From the NCBI GenBank assembly GCA_020137815.1, contig CM035359.1, positions 8,029,267 through 8,093,266 of the forward strand: DNA of 64,000 bases, in the 5' to 3' direction. The notes beneath the pieces are model-generated. The model ran no database searches. It was not told the origin of the DNA and saw only the letters and a program-made list of their open reading frames with translations. The translations under genes and the position numbers were made by a program. This document shows positions 32,731 to 44,944 of this stretch, piece by piece (position 1 is the first letter of the stretch; each line of letters begins with the position of its first letter). The DNA is from Hormiphora californensis (lineage: Eukaryota > Ctenophora > Tentaculata > Cydippida > Pleurobrachiidae).

Positions 32731-33002
32731 GGGGAAACTCTAATGAATGGCATCCTTTAAGGGGATCCTCAACAAAAAAACTCTAAGATAATGGACCCGT
32801 GATGGTTCTTTCTTGTTTTCTCTGAGCACCCGGCCCGGGGAATGCCCGGGCACGGCGGGAGGCCTTAGTCTTTTCTGTATCTCTTGAGGAGGAATGATGT
32901 ATGCCACAGAGAGAAAGAGAAAGAACCATCACGTGGTTTCCATTATGTTAGGTTTTTTGGAGGGATCCCATTAATGGGATGCCATTCAGTTAGAGTTTCC
33001 CC
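32731..33002. mobile_element. MITE, copy 3 (corrupted)
   Basis: Same ends as 22269-22578. The interior is shortened by many indels. From about 32960 onward the match to the first block becomes clean. Confidence 0.7.
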
Positions 33003-33450
33003 TAAATGAGCGTCTTCGATGTCATGTCACACCCGCCAACACCATTGGTGTGAACATAGAAACCAAGAAATTAATTGAAAAAGTTTGAAATAATTTCGCA
33101 ACTTGCTGATTCGACAAAACCATTATAAACCCAACTTCGGGTTACCCGTCTTCGTGTTATTAGCCGTAATGCGCCACCCTGCATCCCCACCCAGTTTTTT
33201 CCAGTGTGGCTGGTTTTCTTGACATTATATGATTTATTGCGGCTAGCAGTGTTTGATTGATTGATTGATTGATTGATTGACGAGGGAAGCTTGCCTTTTG
33301 CAATCATAATAATAATTCTTGTTATTTCAGCATGGATGTAGTGGGAGTGGATACGATCATAACAACGGTGAATCATCAAGTAACCTAAATATTATATCAA
33401 TGAATGAGATCTGTTCAGGATTAAATAGGGAGGAAAATTAGAAAAATATC
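33003..33450. repeat. Duplicate of 22579-23028
   Basis: Nearly base-for-base, including (GATT)n at 33253-33281. Confidence 0.9.
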
Positions 33451-33655
33451 TGGCGAGGGCCGGGCTCGAACCGACAACCTCTGGGTTTCGCGTCCATTGA
33501 CTCTACCTATTGAGGTAGGTAGAGCAATGGACGCGAAACCCAGAGGTTGTCGGTTCGAGCCCGGCCCTCGCCACCAAAGAGGCGGGGGTAGCTCAATAGG
33601 TAGAGCAATGGACGCGAAACCCAGAGGTTGTCGGTTCGAGCCCGGCCCCTCGCCA
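33451..33655. repeat. tRNA-like cassettes, duplicate of 23029-23230
   Basis: Same inverted pair plus one full copy (33581-33655). Single-base insertions are present (an extra G in the acceptor strand and an extra C in the 3' part). Confidence 0.75.
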
Positions 33656-33717
33656 GATTAGTTTTCATGTTCTAGGTCCAATCAGAACGTCGTGGACAAA
33701 CTGTCATAAAGATATAA

Positions 33718-34713
33718 TCTCTATTATAATTTGGAGATGTCCGCGTGATGGTCGTTCGTTCAGCGGTATCTAAGGCGGACAGTCTGCTCCTTCATAACAC
33801 ACTTCAATGTGCCCAAAGCTGTAAAGCTGTTATTCACACTTTCTGAAGTTCCAGTGGAGGTTTATTAATATTTCGAATGACTTTCAACAAGCCAGTCCCC
33901 ATAGTTACCAATTCAGTTGCCATGGCAAGGGCGAAATAAACCACCCGGCGAAGCCGGGTGGGTTATCAAAAAAGCCCTTACTTGAGGCGCACCCAATGGG
34001 TGCGCTAGTCTATATTATAATTTGGAGATGAACGTCGAAGTGATTGCCGTTCGTTCAGCGGTATCTAAGCGACAGTGCTCCTTCATCAAAACACTTTATG
34101 TGCCCAAAGCTGTAAAGCTGTTGCTCAAACTTTTTGAACTTCCAGTGGAAGTTTGTTAATACTTTCGAATGACCTTTAACATGCCAGTCCCCATAGTTAC
34201 CAATTCAGTTGCCATGGCAACCGTGTTTTTGACGTTGAAAGAGGCGAAAAGAACCACCCGGCGAAGCCGGTTGGGTTATCAAAATGCCCTTACTTGAGGC
34301 GCACCCAATGGGTGCGCTAGTCTCTATTATAATTTGGAAATGTCGCGTCGAAGTTTTTTCATCCGATCGATATCAATAGGGTGTGTTTTCGAAAGCTCAG
34401 GATTAGCTTAGTCGATTAGAAAAAGAATTAATCTAATCCCATGTAGGATTTTTGAAAAAAATCGACATCAAAGATCAAAAAACCACAAATAAAAGACCGA
34501 GTACGAATGGGTGCTCCTTCATAAAAAAATTATGCGACCAAAGCTGTAAAGCTGTTGCTCACACTTTTGGAACAATTCAGTCCCCATAGTTACCACTTCA
34601 GTTGCCATGGCAACCGTGTTATTTCCGTTAAAAGTGGCAAAAACAACCACACGGCGAAGCCGTGTGGGTTATCAAAAAGCCTTTACTTGGGGCGCACCCA
34701 ATGGGTGCGCTAG
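33718..34713 (+). mobile_element. Three tandem Helitron-like units (33718-34008, 34009-34320, 34321-34713)
   Basis: Each begins TC and ends CTAG with zero spacing. They mirror the units at 23292, 23580 and 25429 but without the pogo-like insertion; the empty TA is at 34160-34161. Confidence 0.75.
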
Positions 34714-35245
34714 TAATAAGACATTTTTAAAACCAACCAAATTTCTTTGAGCTCAGTTTACACCCTTAAGACGGTTTCTGATTGAAAAACGGAGACCACA
34801 CTTATGAAAGATAATCGTCTAAACTTTCAGAAAATTATTGACAAAATTGAGAAACTCTATTTCTAAGGGTCTCAAATCGCGTCTGAAGTGTTAAGACTGT
34901 ATGAAAATAGATATGACGATAGTGCGTTTTTCGCCGTAGCGACCTCAAATCTTGTCCAATCGATCTCAAACTTGGTCAGCATCTGTATCTAGATGAGCCT
35001 GATAATAATACTTCCCTATCATGACATTATAACGTCATGACGTCACAATGACGTCAAAATTGAAATTTTCGTATTTTAGCGATTCCTGACGGTCCTTACA
35101 CGTTCTGTTACGTCCAGACATGTCTTACATTGTATTTCACATCAGAAAATACCAAAAATATACCCCAATTATGCCAAAAACTAACAAAAATTAGTTGGCT
35201 GGAAAGGTGACTACTTTTGTTGTAAAACTGACACCTTTGCCCGGC
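34714..35245 (-). mobile_element. GACGTCA body plus terminal module (right end of a long-TIR element)
   Basis: Inverted counterpart of 28738-29130. The GACGTCA cluster is at about 35028-35058 and the terminal module at 35167-35245, ending CCTTTGCCCGG. Confidence 0.65.
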
Positions 35246-35289
35246 CCGGGTTCCGGATATCATCGATGGGGTAAATCAGGGAGTTTGAG

Positions 35290-35440
<151 letters not shown>

Positions 35441-35499
35441 GAGGGAAAGATAATGATGAAACCCGGAGAGGGCAAAGGTGTCAGTTTGCCTAAATTTAG

Positions 35500-36604
35500 A
35501 TTTAGATAAAGAGTCCAAATAAGTCTAAACTCTAGGAGGACTCTTTATCTAAAAAGTCTACACAGGGCGGACTCTTTATCTAAAAATTCTAAACAAAGAC
35601 TAGATATAGAGTCCGCCTTTCGCCGCGAACTCGAGATTTCGGCCGTTAGGCCGGAAACGAGAGTTTACTCTACCCCTATACTAATTTAGAAGTGTTAAGG
35701 CCGTTATTTGGGTTCGAGGTTAGGGTTAGGTTTTGGGTTGGGTTAGGATTTTAGACATAGAGTCCGGGTTGGAGGATTTGGCGCCAAAATGTACTAGAGG
35801 ACTCTATATCTAACAAGAATTATTGCATTATGTATTCATAATGCGGTGTTTCCCTGCCAAATGGATTTAAAATTGATGAATAAGCTTCAAAACTGGATTT
35901 CCTGATGAATTTTGTGCTCAGAGAGCATTTTTGGCTGATGCGATGTTGGTTACTAAGGTAACTAGGTAAGTTGCTATGGTAACCAAAGGCAGTTGCTATG
36001 GTAACCAAAGCAGTTCCTATGGTAACCAGGACAGTTGTTATGGCAACCAATTCTGTTGCTTAGGAGACCCCAGTTGGTTACCAAGTGCTTCAACTTTAAC
36101 CGCATCTCAACTCGAGTCACTAGTGTGACAGTAGTTTCATGCTTGAAAGACGTTCTACCACTTCATAGCATGGCTGTAGGGCGCCCAAAGTGATTTCAGG
36201 TGATAGTGGGAAGTGCTATCAGCGAGTAATTGCGCGCCACAATGTGTGTTAATCATTTCCTTTGTTGAATCAACGAAGCGTGAGATGAAAGTTTTATGAA
36301 GGAGCAGACTTGTTGTTAGGCGTTGTCCGTGACGGACGGACGGACACTTTTAGTTAACTACACAATCTGCTGATTTCTAAACCCTGAATGATCTTTTTAG
36401 CACGTGCGTGCTAAGAAGATCACCCGGGCAGGGAAAAAATTCTACACAGGGCGGACTCTTTATCTAAAAAGTATACACAGGGAGGACTCTTTATCTAAAC
36501 TTTTTTCAAAATCTAACTGTAGATAAAGAGTCCGTTTTTAGATATAGAGTCCGCCTTGGATTTAGATAAAGAGTCCGTTAGCACTAGAGTCCGCCCACCG
36601 CGTT
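35500..36604. repeat. Right arm of the big inverted repeat with GTCCGCC blocks
   Basis: 35500-35640 and 36440-36603 hold AGATAAAGAGTCC words on both strands. 35950-36065 has TGGTAACC repeats. 35720-35750 has GGGTTAGG-like words. No gene. Confidence 0.7.
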
Positions 36605-36629
36605 ATATATATATATATATATATATATA

Positions 36630-37511
36630 CCGTGTGCGGCAAAAAAAGCCCCCCCCCCCCCCCCTAGACCACCATAGTTGCCGATGTGGTGGAGAGCTGT
36701 AACTTGGCAGGGTTGCTCCACTATGTCTATCTTGATCCTGACAGAAAAATCAGAGCTCTAGCTCAAAATTCATTTTTTTGATAGGAATGAACATTGTCAT
36801 TCATTCCAAGAAAAAAATATTTTCGGTCCAGAATTCAAGCAATTATCTTTGGCCATCGATTAGCTTTCCAATGTGACCAAGATCATCTAAATTGGGCAAC
36901 CACAAGAGACACAGTGTCATCTTTCTTAAATTTAATCAGGTCATGTGATCTTCACCGAATCGTTGAGTGTTCAGTATTACGAATCGGTCTAAGTGGTAGA
37001 GAATCACGTATCACGGCTACTAATGAGGGATGACGATGCTGATTGGTCATGAGATCTGTAGCTCTTTGATAAATGTCCTCTTTCCTCGAATCACATTACC
37101 CTGTATTGGTACACATACCTCATTAGCGGCCGTGATACGAGATTCCTCTGCCCATTGGCTCGATTAGCAATCCCGGATAATCAACGATTCGGTGAAGATC
37201 ACATGACCTGACTAACTTTAAGAAACATGACACTGTGTCTCTTGTGGTTGCCCAATTTAGATGATCTTGGTCACATTGGAAAGCTAATCGATGGCCAAAG
37301 ATAATTGCTTGAATTCTGGACCGAAAATATTTTTTTCTTGGAATGAATGACAATGTTCATTCCTATCAAAAAAATGAATTTTGAGCTAGAGCTCTGATTT
37401 TTCTGTCAGGATCAAGATAGACATAGTGGAGCAACCCTGCCAAGTTACAGCTCTCCACCACATCGGCAACTATGGTGGTCTAGGGGGGGGCTTTTTTTTT
37501 GCCGCACACGG
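36630..37511. mobile_element. 882-bp foldback element set in (TA)n
   Basis: The ends are CCGTGTGCGGCAAAAAAA and the complement. Arms of about 395 bp (36630-37027, 37117-37511) are nearly identical. Both flanks are (AT)n (36604-36629, 37512-37562), so a TA target is likely. A diverged arm fragment is seen at about 60745-60880. Confidence 0.85.
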
Positions 37512-37512
37512 T

Positions 37513-37566
<54 letters not shown>

Positions 37567-37827
37567 TTAAGCCAAAAACTAATTGAAATTAGTTGGCGGG
37601 AAAGGTGACCCACTTACACCTTTTGCTACTGCCGGGTATCACCACGAACTCTCATTCTATCCCTCGGTATCTCAATCTCTTATTTTTCGAGGGGAAATGA
37701 TTAATGTCTGATGGGATACAAAGTAAAGATTGATTATAATAACTGTATAAATGTGATATCTATCTATTGCGATGAATAGCAAGAGCTAGGTCTCTCCTCG
37801 TACTTGCTCTTGCTCTCTCGATGCTAA

Positions 37828-37889
<62 letters not shown>

Positions 37890-37972
37890 CTCTCTTTCGC
37901 TCTCGCTCTCTCTATCTCGCTCTCTCTCTGAATTCTAAATGCAAGCTGTACCATCCTTTTGGGTACAACAAG
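37512..37972. repeat. (TA)n, terminal module and TC tract 5' of the LINE
   Basis: 37512-37562 is (TA)n. 37566-37640 is the ATTATGCC-type module, the inverted partner of 42543-42607. 37828-37930 is mostly TC. Confidence 0.75.
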
Positions 37973-38221
37973 TTGAGAAGAGCTGCAGTCAAAGCTCGAA
38001 CAAACAAGCTGGCTAACTCGAAGGAAAAGACCCAGCCAAAAAACCAAACCTGCCCCACCACTACTCCAGCTCCCCTACAGGAAAAGGTAGAGGAGACTGG
38101 AAAGTTCGCCAGATACCAGGATTTTCTAAGGTTCGAGGAGATTCTAACTCGGTTGATGGGAAGAATGAACTCCATGGAGAAATCAGTGAACAGGTACAGG
38201 GGCTCCCGTGTCCTCCGTTAA
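37973..38221 (+). pseudogene. LINE ORF1 N-terminal remnant
   Basis: An 82-codon frame, basic at first (KARTNKLANSKEKTQPKNQ), then TTPAPLQE, then an amphipathic segment FLRFEEILTRLMGRMNSME that could be a short coiled coil. It shares motif order with the minus-strand copy at 26091-26300, whose frame breaks after PLQE. No zinc finger follows; the frame stops at 38221 and endonuclease sequence begins within about 60 bp, so most of ORF1 seems lost. ORF1 proteins of this type coat the element RNA. A remnant, not functional. Confidence 0.55.
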
Positions 38222-38269
38222 AGCCGGCATGGCTCCCCCAAAGCCAAATGCCAGACTTCAGTTTCATGA

Positions 38270-40928
38270 GTCAGCCTGCCTGGTGTTAAATGCTGGGGGT
38301 TTCGATCCTGGCGCCCGCAGCAATACAAGGTGAAAGAAAGATGTACTGAACCACGAGATTCTCTCACTTAGGGAGAAGGGAGTATGTGTACCTTTTATAG
38401 GTATCACTGAGTCGTGTTTGAGGGACTTTCACCTTGATGCACAAATCCAGCTGCCGGGCTACCAGTGTATTCGAGCTGATAGGGTAGGTAAACAGGGAGG
38501 ATGTGCTCTTCTTTATATTGATGAAGGTGTTCCGATTAAATGCTCAGCTAGCTACGACGATGGCACATGTGAAGGCGGTTTTCTGCCGTCTCCCATCTTG
38601 TTCCATGAGCATTGCTGTAGTCTACCGACCCCCTCACCCCTGATGCCCCCTATGATAGCTTTTCCGGAGTTCTCCAGTTCTTGGGTTCTAACCTAGATAA
38701 GGATCCAGATACGGAGTTCTTCCTAATGGGAGACTTCAACTTTCCGACAATTGATTGGGATCACCTGTCTATTGGAGGCAGGGCAGCAGAAAACACCCGG
38801 TCAGCTCGACATCTCCTTGAGTTATCGGAGAAGTATTTTCTGCAACAGGTTGTCGACTCGAGAGTGATTTCCAGAGCTTCCCAGCTGCGTTCACCCATGA
38901 AGTTCTTTCTGCTTGTCAAGAGGTTTTCCGGGAAGTTAAAGCTCCTAAAGGGAAACCGTCAACCGAACTGCTACAAGAAGCTACAGAGAAAGAAGTCCAA
39001 ACTCCGAGTACGTATAAACGCCCTGAGAAGTAATGACCAAGTGGCAGCAGCAGAAGAAGTAGAGGAGCATCTCTCTCAGGTCTGCCTAGAGATCAAAGAC
39101 CTGGTACTAACCAGGAGAGATGATCGACAGCAACGGGCAGTACTGAATAAGTTGAGAACATGAATCATGCTGCCAGACCAAACCCAAAGAACCGAGACAA
39201 ACCCCGCAAAACCAACCTCCAAACCAAACAACCAGGAAACCTCCACCAAACCTCCAAACCTCCACCAACCTCCAAACCTCCAACAACCTCCAACCCTCCA
39301 CCAAACCGCCAAACCTCCACCAACCTCCAAACCTCCAAACCTAAACGCAACCTAACCACACCTAACGCCGCCAAACACCAAGAGATCCGGAACAGCGGAA
39401 AGATCGAGACCCTCCGTCTGGCGTCCACTAAGATGGTAAATGTGGACACTCGCCAGAAACCGAGACTCAGATCGAACTCATCAGCCGTAAACCTGACACC
39501 GTTTCGGGGCTTTAATTCGGTACGGGTACACAAGGTACTAAGTCAGGCGCCCCGGCAATCTCGATGATCTGAGACCACCGTTCGATCTATACCCAGTTGC
39601 CCGGAATGAATGTGTCGACTGGGGTCCCTCACTGCCTCCCCCTTTGACAGGTTTATGAAGTCGGACCCGTGGTACTTCTACTCTTTTGCAAAATCCCTTG
39701 CAAGGGAAAGTCAACCATCCCTCTTATCACTAAGGACGATGGTTCCATGGCAACTGATCCCAAAGAGATCGCAGACGCTTTTCAAAGTGAATTCTGCAGG
39801 GTATCCAGTGATCCGAACAACCCTGAGACCGAGGAGCCAACCTTCGATAAGCCTGAGCTATCGTGGTTGGATGAGGGTATTGAGCTCCACGATGAAGATA
39901 TCATCAAGGTGTGTAAGGACCTGGAGTCTTCTTCCTCACCCGGACCGGATGGAATCCCCTCCCGGATCCTGAAAGAGTGTGCGGAGGTACTGGTGAAACT
40001 CTGGGACTCATGTGGCGTGACTCACTTCGACTAAGGAAAGTCCCGGAATACTACAAAATGGGTCACGTTGTACCCCTCTACAAAAAGGGGGACAAGTCGA
40101 GCACGAAAAACTACAGACCTGTCACACTGACGAGCCATGTAATAAAACTGTTCGAGCGGATCGTCAGGGCCCATATAATGGTTGATCGTTTTGAAAAAAA
40201 TGGACTATTTTCAAAAAAACAACATGGCTTCCGCAAAGGACGATCGTGTCTGACCCAGCTTCTTGGCCACATAGACTGGGTGATGAAAGCCTTATGTGGC
40301 GAAAAAGATGTAGACGCTATCTACCTCGACGGCTCGACTATAGTCGAGCTTTTGACCGCGTGGACATTGGTTTACTGCTCGTTAAACTGAGGCGGTATGG
40401 AGTCCACTCTCAGATTGTTGAATGGATGGAATCTTTTCTGACCGACAGGAAATAGAAAGTGGTGCTTGATGGGTCACACTCTGAGATCGCTACCATTATA
40501 ATAAGCGGTGTACCCCAGGGAATTGTGTTAGCACCGTTCCTCTTCTTAATATTTAACAATGATCTTGAGGGAGTAGTTAAAGATGCTATACTCAGTTTCT
40601 TTGCTGACGACTCGAGAGCCGCGATGGAGATATCTGCTGAGACTGACATGGTGAAGCTACAGCAGGATCTGGATCGAGTGATGCTGTGGTCTAGGACAAA
40701 CAATATGGTCCTAAATGAAGACAAATATGTTCTTCTGACCCACAAACACAACCCGAATTCCCACATGAACCTCTTTCCTATGACGGGCATTGAGTACACC
40801 ACTAGTGGCGGTGCTAAGATCTCACCATCGGATCATGTAAGAGATCTGGGTATCATAGTCTCCAGTGACTTATCTTGGAGACCGCACCTCGTAAATTTGG
40901 CCAAACGAGCAAGATGCATGGCACAATG
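38270..40928 (+). pseudogene. LINE ORF2 endonuclease and reverse transcriptase, multiply broken
   Basis: The endonuclease is recognisable from LNAGGFDP (about 38290), ITESCL (about 38406), GGCALLYIDE (about 38497) and MGDFNFPTIDW (about 38727), but the SDH end is lost by deletion near 38880. A Pro/Thr-rich minisatellite (39164-39356) interrupts the linker. The RT shows SPGPDGIPSRILKE (39938 on), NYRPVTLTSHVIKLFERIV (40110), QHGFRKGRSC (40222), motif A split by a frameshift (YLD / YSRAFDRVD, 40320-40365), an in-frame TAG (40453), GVPQGIVLAP (40507) and FADD (40602). FADD and this motif spacing fit the CR1/L2 group. The sequence then runs into the 40931-41747 insertion. At least four frame breaks make it non-functional. 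Confidence 0.8.
39164..39356. repeat. CCAAACCTCCACCAA minisatellite within the LINE
   Basis: CCAAACCTCCA(ACC/CCA) units of 8-16 bp. Absent from the reading logic of the ORF. Confidence 0.8.
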
Positions 40929-40930
40929 TA

Positions 40931-41747
40931 GTCAGGACCACTATTGGTGCGCGGTCGTGCCCACGGAAGGAGTGCTTGGATCATCTTGAAACCGGTTTTA
41001 AGTTAACTAATGCATATCCAAAAGTGTCTGTAGCCATTTGGGTGATGTTCTGACAATCCAATCACGAGTTATGACCGAAAAACAGTCAAAAAAGACGTTT
41101 TAAAGTGACAAAAAGGAGGATCTGAACACAGCCCTTATATGAAGGGCTGGGGCTTTGAAACTTCTTGTGTGGACAGAGAATCGTCCAAATTTGCAGTGTC
41201 AACTTTCAGATAGTTTCTATCTTTTGTAGTTATCTAATTAGAGTCGTTTAAACATGTGAGAAGTTGCTAAAGGGGCCTATAATACTGCTTGTGAAGTGAT
41301 CACTTGACGAGATTTGCCCAATTAGAGAGCGGATTAAAGCATACAAGCGGTGAGAGCAAGCAATATGAGATGGAAGTAGTACCTAATGACCCTGTTTTGC
41401 AGGGTCATAAAGATCGTCTCACATGTTTGAATGGCTCTAATTAGATAACTACAAAAGATAGAAACTATCTGAAAGTTGACACTGCAAATTTGGACGATTC
41501 TCTGTCCACACAAGAAGTTTCAAAGCCCCAGCCCTTCATATAAGGGCTGTGTTCAGATCCTCCTTTTCGTCACTTTAAAACGTCTTTTTTGACTGTTTTT
41601 CGGTCATAACTCGTGATTGGATTGTCAGAACATCACCCAAATGGCTATAGACACTTTTGGGTATGCATTAGTGAGCTTAAAACCGGTTTCAAGATGATCC
41701 AAGCACTCCTTCCGTGGGCACGACCGCGCACCAATAGTGGTCCTGAC
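40931..41747 (-). mobile_element. TA-flanked palindromic element, copy B (inverted relative to 17782-18602)
   Basis: Same GTCAGGACCACTATTGGTG ends. TA lies at 40929-40930 and 41748-41749. The asymmetric centre shows that it is inserted in the opposite orientation to copy A. It splits the LINE ORF2. Confidence 0.85.
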
Positions 41748-41749
41748 TA

Positions 41750-42365
41750 ATGGGTGTTCGGGGTGTTCTCCAGTAGGGAACCAGAGCTGATGATCACTGT
41801 TTATATATCACTGGTCAGAAGTTTGATGGAGTACTGCTCTCCATTGTGGAGCCCGCAAACCGTCGGAGACATCCAACTGCTAGAGTCTGTTCAGCGGGGT
41901 TTCACAGCGAAAATCTCGGGTATGAAGGACCTTGACTACTGGCAGCGCCTAAAAGCCCTTGACTTGATGTCTTTGCAAAGACGACGGGATAGGTATGCAG
42001 TGCTAATTATGCACAAGACATATCGGGAGTTGATACCAAACGAAACCGGTGTTAGCTTCAACCGTACATCCCGCCACGGTGTCAAAGCAGAGCTACCTGA
42101 CCTGTCACGGGTGAAGAGCAAAAGAACTAGCACACTGTACAGCTCTTCTTTCGGTTCCATCGGCCCTAGACTGTGGAACTGTCTCCCGGACGATCTGAGG
42201 GAGATTGAGGACCCTGATTTATTTAAATATAAGTTGGACCTCCTTCTCCGTGATATCCCAGACCGTCCCCCTACACCTGGATATCAAGCGCCAAACAGAA
42301 ACTCTTTGTCTGACTGGTGTGTTGGAGCCAGTTTCAATAAACGGTGGTCCGAGTTCCTGGGATGA
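41750..42365 (+). pseudogene. LINE ORF2 C-terminal tail, continued after the insertion
   Basis: It begins FGVFSSREPELMITVYISLV and continues LMEYCSPLWSPQTV, LDYWQRLKALDLMSLQRRRD, LWNCLPDDLRE and DIPDRPPTPGYQ to a stop at 42365. This is the standard post-RT region of CR1/L2-like LINEs, including the YCSPLWSP block. Relative to the RT frame upstream there is a -1 shift even after allowing for removal of the palindrome, so the LINE was already decaying or decayed further. It pairs with the shorter tail at 31381-31746. Confidence 0.8.
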
Positions 42366-42411
42366 CCTGACGTATCATGGCTAACAAATCAAAAGTATCA
42401 AAAGTAAGTAG

Positions 42412-42416
<5 letters not shown>

Positions 42417-42478
<62 letters not shown>

Positions 42479-42480
42479 CT
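42417..42480. repeat. (TC)n microsatellite
   Basis: Pure CTCTCT followed by CACACAC. Confidence 0.95.
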
Positions 42481-42542
42481 CTATCACACTCTTTCACTGT
42501 CTTATTTCATTATTTTCACCTCTTTTATCCCTGATCCCGGCA

Positions 42543-43020
42543 GCAGGCAAAGGTGTAAGTGGGTCACCTTTCCCGCCAACTAATTTCAATTAGTTTTTGG
42601 CTTAATTTAGGTCCCTTTTTGGTTTCTAATCGCAGCATGGCATTATTTCATGATTTAATATTGTCGAAATGATGCGTTATATGAGAAACGAGACGAATTT
42701 CTGTGAAAATCGTATTTTAGACGTCATAATGACGTCATTTGACGTAATTAGTGACGTCGTAACGACGTAATTGCAACACGATATATTTTTAATCAATACC
42801 CCTTTTAAAGTTTCATTGACCACTGCAGTGGTCAGGAAAGGGAGTTTTTGCTCGAAAAACGTTCAATTTGCTGAATTTTTCGTCAAATTTTTGACTTCCG
42901 ACGCGATTTAAGGGCTCAAAATGATAAGCTACGAAAATTCGCTATATAGTACCTGAAAATTCAGACGATTTGCCGGTAGCGATTTTTCTTCAAATCAGAA
43001 ATCAGAACACGTTTTCAGGG
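42543..43020 (+). mobile_element. Terminal module plus diverged GACGTCA body
   Basis: GGCAAAGGTGTAAGTGGGTC...TTTTTGGCTTAAT (42543-42607), then GACGTCATAATGACGTCA at 42720-42737 and GACGTCGTAACGACG near 42754. It forms an inverted pair with 37566-37640 around the LINE. Confidence 0.65.
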
Positions 43021-43337
43021 TGCTAGAGGCGTTTAGTCGGTCTGGCGCTGTACCACGTAAGCCAACGGCTAAAGTAACGTGAGCACGTCATCATATCACG
43101 TGATCATACCTATAATACCACATATGGTGTTTTACGTCACAAGATATGTCCCGTGGTGTGTGATATTTGGATATTTAATGACGTCATATGCCCAAATATG
43201 GAGTTAGGTGGTACAGCGGGGCTATTTTACCTTTACTTCCCCTGTCAAACAACCTGTAACACAACATTTTATCATGTCATATTCTCTTTCAGATAATCCT
43301 ACTGTACGCGGTTAAGTGGATACAGCTACACTGACAG

Positions 43338-43340
<3 letters not shown>
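43021..43340. other. No gene seen
   Basis: AT-rich with CGTCA/TGACG words. Nothing recognised. Confidence 0.35.
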
Positions 43341-43405
<65 letters not shown>

Positions 43406-43409
43406 TAGA

Positions 43410-43456
<47 letters not shown>
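43341..43456. repeat. (GA)n microsatellite
   Basis: Nearly pure GAGAGA. Confidence 0.95.
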
Positions 43457-43457
<1 letters not shown>

Positions 43458-43661
43458 AGTTGGCAGTTAAGTCGTGTTGAGACTCTACGTCCGGTTGGGA
43501 GTGGTCCCTAATTAGTAGGTATAACGCCCACTGCTCATTTTTTGGAGAAATAACACCCGCGCGGTAGCGGGCTGATATGACTGCATCCGAAGTGATAAAT
43601 ATCATAACCCCCGCTCCAAAAGTGCAATTTATTACACGTAAGAATTCACCCAAAAAGGTGT
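43457..43661. other. No gene seen; left flank of the LTR element
   Basis: Ends in the GAAAA target duplication. Confidence 0.4.
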
Positions 43662-43666
43662 GAAAA

Positions 43667-43816
43667 TGTTGTGGCTTGCGCGTGAGTAATACTGAGAATA
43701 CTCCGCAAGCAATCGGTGTGATATATATAACGATCGATTTTGTGATATCGTTGTTCTTTCTTCTACTTACTCAAACTCCTGTGTATCACTTTGACCAGTT
43801 CCAGACACACGCATCA
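43667..43816 (+). repeat. 5' LTR (150 bp)
   Basis: TGTTGTGGCTTGCGCG ... CACACGCATCA. It contains GATATATATAACG, a possible TATA region. Confidence 0.8.
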
Positions 43817-43819
43817 GAA

Positions 43820-43833
43820 TGGCGACGAGGATC
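43820..43833 (+). promoter_or_regulatory. Primer-binding site
   Basis: TGGCGACGAGGATC starts three bases after the LTR. From memory, eukaryotic tRNA-Ser(GCT) ends ...CATCCTCGTCG plus CCA, which is complementary over 13 of these 14 bases. Confidence 0.65.
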
Positions 43834-44537
43834 AATGTGTATTTGTGATCTTTCTCGGACAGTTTATTCAGTATGCAGCAGGTTTTGTTGTGAGCCCACT
43901 AGGTGTGTTCAGCCTGTGTGCAGGAGAAGATCGGCGGAGAGGTGTGGTGTTAATGGACTACGTTGTGATCGTGTAGTGCCAGGTGAGAGGAACTGTGTTG
44001 TGTTCTCAGGAGACGATCGGCGGAGAGGTGAGTTGGACCCGGATTCTCTACGTGTGTTTACTGGAATTCGTGACGGTCGGAGATGTGTCTGTCGATGTAA
44101 GACACGCGGTGTGTGTAACGACTCTCAGTTCGTGGGAGAGTGGCCTCTGGGAGGTATTGGCACCGTTCACCCCCTGTTGTTGTTGTGGAGGGTGATCTCC
44201 AGATCACGGGTGTTTTTATTCGGGCAACTTCTATGTGAGGAGGAAGGATTGCCGTGTCCCTGTTTGCTACGTTGGATTGCAGAGGGAGTCACAGTTAGCA
44301 GTGTTTGTGTACCGACCAGCTTTGTTGTGGACGTTGGTTCGGTGTTCCTCAGTGATGTGGAGAGCGAGGAACAACCTGAGTTATGTAACCTCCTACGTTG
44401 TGGAGTGGCGGAGAACTCAGTTAGTAATTGTACATGTGGTCCCGGTGTTGTAGTGGGATTCACAAGTTGCAGCAGCCCTGAGGATGTGAGAGGGTGTGCT
44501 GGGAACTCTCAGAAGAGAGGTGAAATGTGTCTAGAGG

Positions 44538-44800
44538 AACCTTGTGCTGAGGAAGGTTGGATTATCCTATGTTACCTTGTGCTGAGAAAGGTTGGAGATC
44601 CTGTGGTACCTTGTGCTGAGAAAGGTTGGAGATCCTGTGGTACCTTGTGCTGAGAAAGGTTGGAGATCCTGTGGTACCTTGTGCTGAGAAAGGTTGGAGA
44701 ACCTGTGGTTCCTTGTGCTGAGAAAGATTGGAGATCCTGTGGTACCTTGTGCTGAGGAGGTTGGAGATCCTGTGGTACCTTGTGCTGGGAAAGGTTGGAT
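44538..44800. repeat. 34-bp minisatellite in the LTR element interior, about 7.7 copies
   Basis: Unit ACCTTGTGCTGAGAAAGG plus TTGGAGATCCTGTGGT. The 325-codon frame that runs into it (43676-44653) starts inside the LTR and has no recognisable domain. Confidence 0.9.
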
Positions 44801-44944
44801 ATGTAGGTACTGCAGCCTTCATTGTGTGTGTGGGAAGGACTGTATGTTTTGTGGACATTGTGTTGAGGTAGCACCTTGTGTTATATGTACCTCGTGTGAA
44901 CAATATCAAAGAACTTAGTCACCATACCATATGGACTTGGAGAG

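Noticed and set aside
35720-35750. Telomere-like GGGTTAGG words
   Set aside because: Only a few imperfect units, mirrored at 28020-28060 as part of the inverted-repeat arms.
43676-44653. 325-codon Cys-rich frame in the LTR element
   Set aside because: It begins inside the 5' LTR, runs through the primer-binding site and into a 34-bp minisatellite, and shows no gag or pol domain.
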